Of a stretch of DNA of 15,540 nucleotides, positions 15,430-15,540 are shown one piece after another; positions within the stretch are counted from its first letter, which is position 1; the number at the start of each line of letters is the position of its first letter. The stretch spans positions 17,049-32,588 of the forward strand of contig QEXZ01000003.1 of the NCBI GenBank assembly GCA_003160755.1, given 5' to 3'. Below the pieces are notes generated by a model that was given only the letters and a program-made list of their open reading frames with translations, was not told the DNA's origin and searched no databases. The translations under genes were made by a program, and so were the position numbers. Source of the stretch: Methanomicrobiales archaeon. Its GTDB lineage: Archaea > Halobacteriota > Syntropharchaeia > Alkanophagales > Methanospirareceae.

Positions 15430-15502
15430 CGCCGCCGACAGGACTCGAACCTGTGACAAGCCGGTTAACAGCCGGGCACTCTACCAACTGAGTTACGGCG
15501 GC
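15430..15502 (-). tRNA. tRNA-Asn (anticodon GTT)
   Basis: A complete 73-base cloverleaf on the - strand. The acceptor stem is GCCGCCG with CGGCGGC and discriminator G. The D arm is ACTC/AGTTGGTA/GAGT. The anticodon loop is CTGTTAA with anticodon GTT. The variable loop has 5 bases, and the T arm is ACAGG/TTCGAGT/CCTGT. The discriminator G and anticodon GTT agree on Asn. The CCA end is not encoded. The anticodon stem CCCGG/CCGGC has a C-C opposition at its first pair (27-43), the others pair. No intron is seen. It borders the decayed recombinase. Confidence 0.95.
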
Positions 15503-15526
15503 AGAAAGGTATTCGTGGTTCTGCAC

Positions 15527-15536
15527 TATTTTATTA
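15527..15536 (-). promoter_or_regulatory. Possible TATA box of the tRNA-Asn gene
   Basis: TAATAAAATA on the - strand is centred about 29 bp before the tRNA 5' end (15502), near the spacing expected for archaeal promoters with a very short 5' leader. The full upstream region is cut by the window edge. Confidence 0.35.
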
Positions 15537-15540
15537 TCTG

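Noticed and set aside
1..15540. CRISPR array or insertion sequence
   Set aside because: No regularly spaced repeats, no transposase motifs and no terminal inverted repeats were found on reading the window.

Overview
The window is most likely from an archaeon. The DUF2206-type membrane protein, the DUF104 (AF2212-like) antitoxin next to a PIN-domain toxin, the XerA-like tyrosine recombinase remnant, TATA-like boxes close upstream of genes, and the style of the glycosyltransferases all fit a euryarchaeote, perhaps an uncultivated methanogen or methanotroph relative. I cannot place it more precisely. The left 13.7 kb is AT-rich. The right end (about 14.8-15.5 kb) looks clearly richer in GC by eye.

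Positions 1-10861, + strand: a tightly packed surface-glycan operon with stop/start overlaps at most junctions. In order it holds a GT-B glycosyltransferase (5' end outside the window), a frameshifted SAM methyltransferase, a short unidentified ORF, a second glycosyltransferase, a DUF2206 multi-pass membrane protein, and a GT-B protein of the CDP-glycerol/capsule-transferase type. A decayed gene of about 500 bp follows. Then comes a nonulosonic-acid (sialic/pseudaminic/legionaminic-like) module: a CMP-sugar cytidylyltransferase fused to a PseG-like UDP-sugar hydrolase, a frameshifted methyltransferase with a C-terminal Trm112-like zinc ribbon, and a NeuB-family sugar synthase.

Positions 10888-13661, - strand: a Wzx-type flippase and a WecC-type UDP-HexNAc dehydrogenase, convergent with the operon. 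They complete the picture of an exported, acidic-sugar-containing glycan: lipid-linked assembly, flipping, and transfer or polymerisation outside the membrane.

Positions 13662-15387, - strand: a degraded, recombined border. It contains the N-terminal stub of a second flippase joined in frame, across one stop, to an N-terminal stub of a second dehydrogenase. Next are a PIN-domain VapC-like toxin that lacks one expected catalytic Asp, the tail of a VapB-like antitoxin, an intact DUF104 antitoxin, and a badly decayed tyrosine recombinase. The recombinase lies beside an intact tRNA-Asn(GTT) gene (15430-15502, - strand), suggesting an old tRNA-associated integration or an unstable genomic island.

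The genes together look like a variable glycan island that makes a nonulosonate-containing surface glycan and has suffered repeated recombination and gene decay. Some of the single-base frameshifts lie in homopolymers and could instead be sequencing or assembly errors. I found no convincing new defence system. The most unusual structures are the chimeric remnant at 13.7-13.9 kb, the VapC substitution, and the NeuA-PseG fusion.
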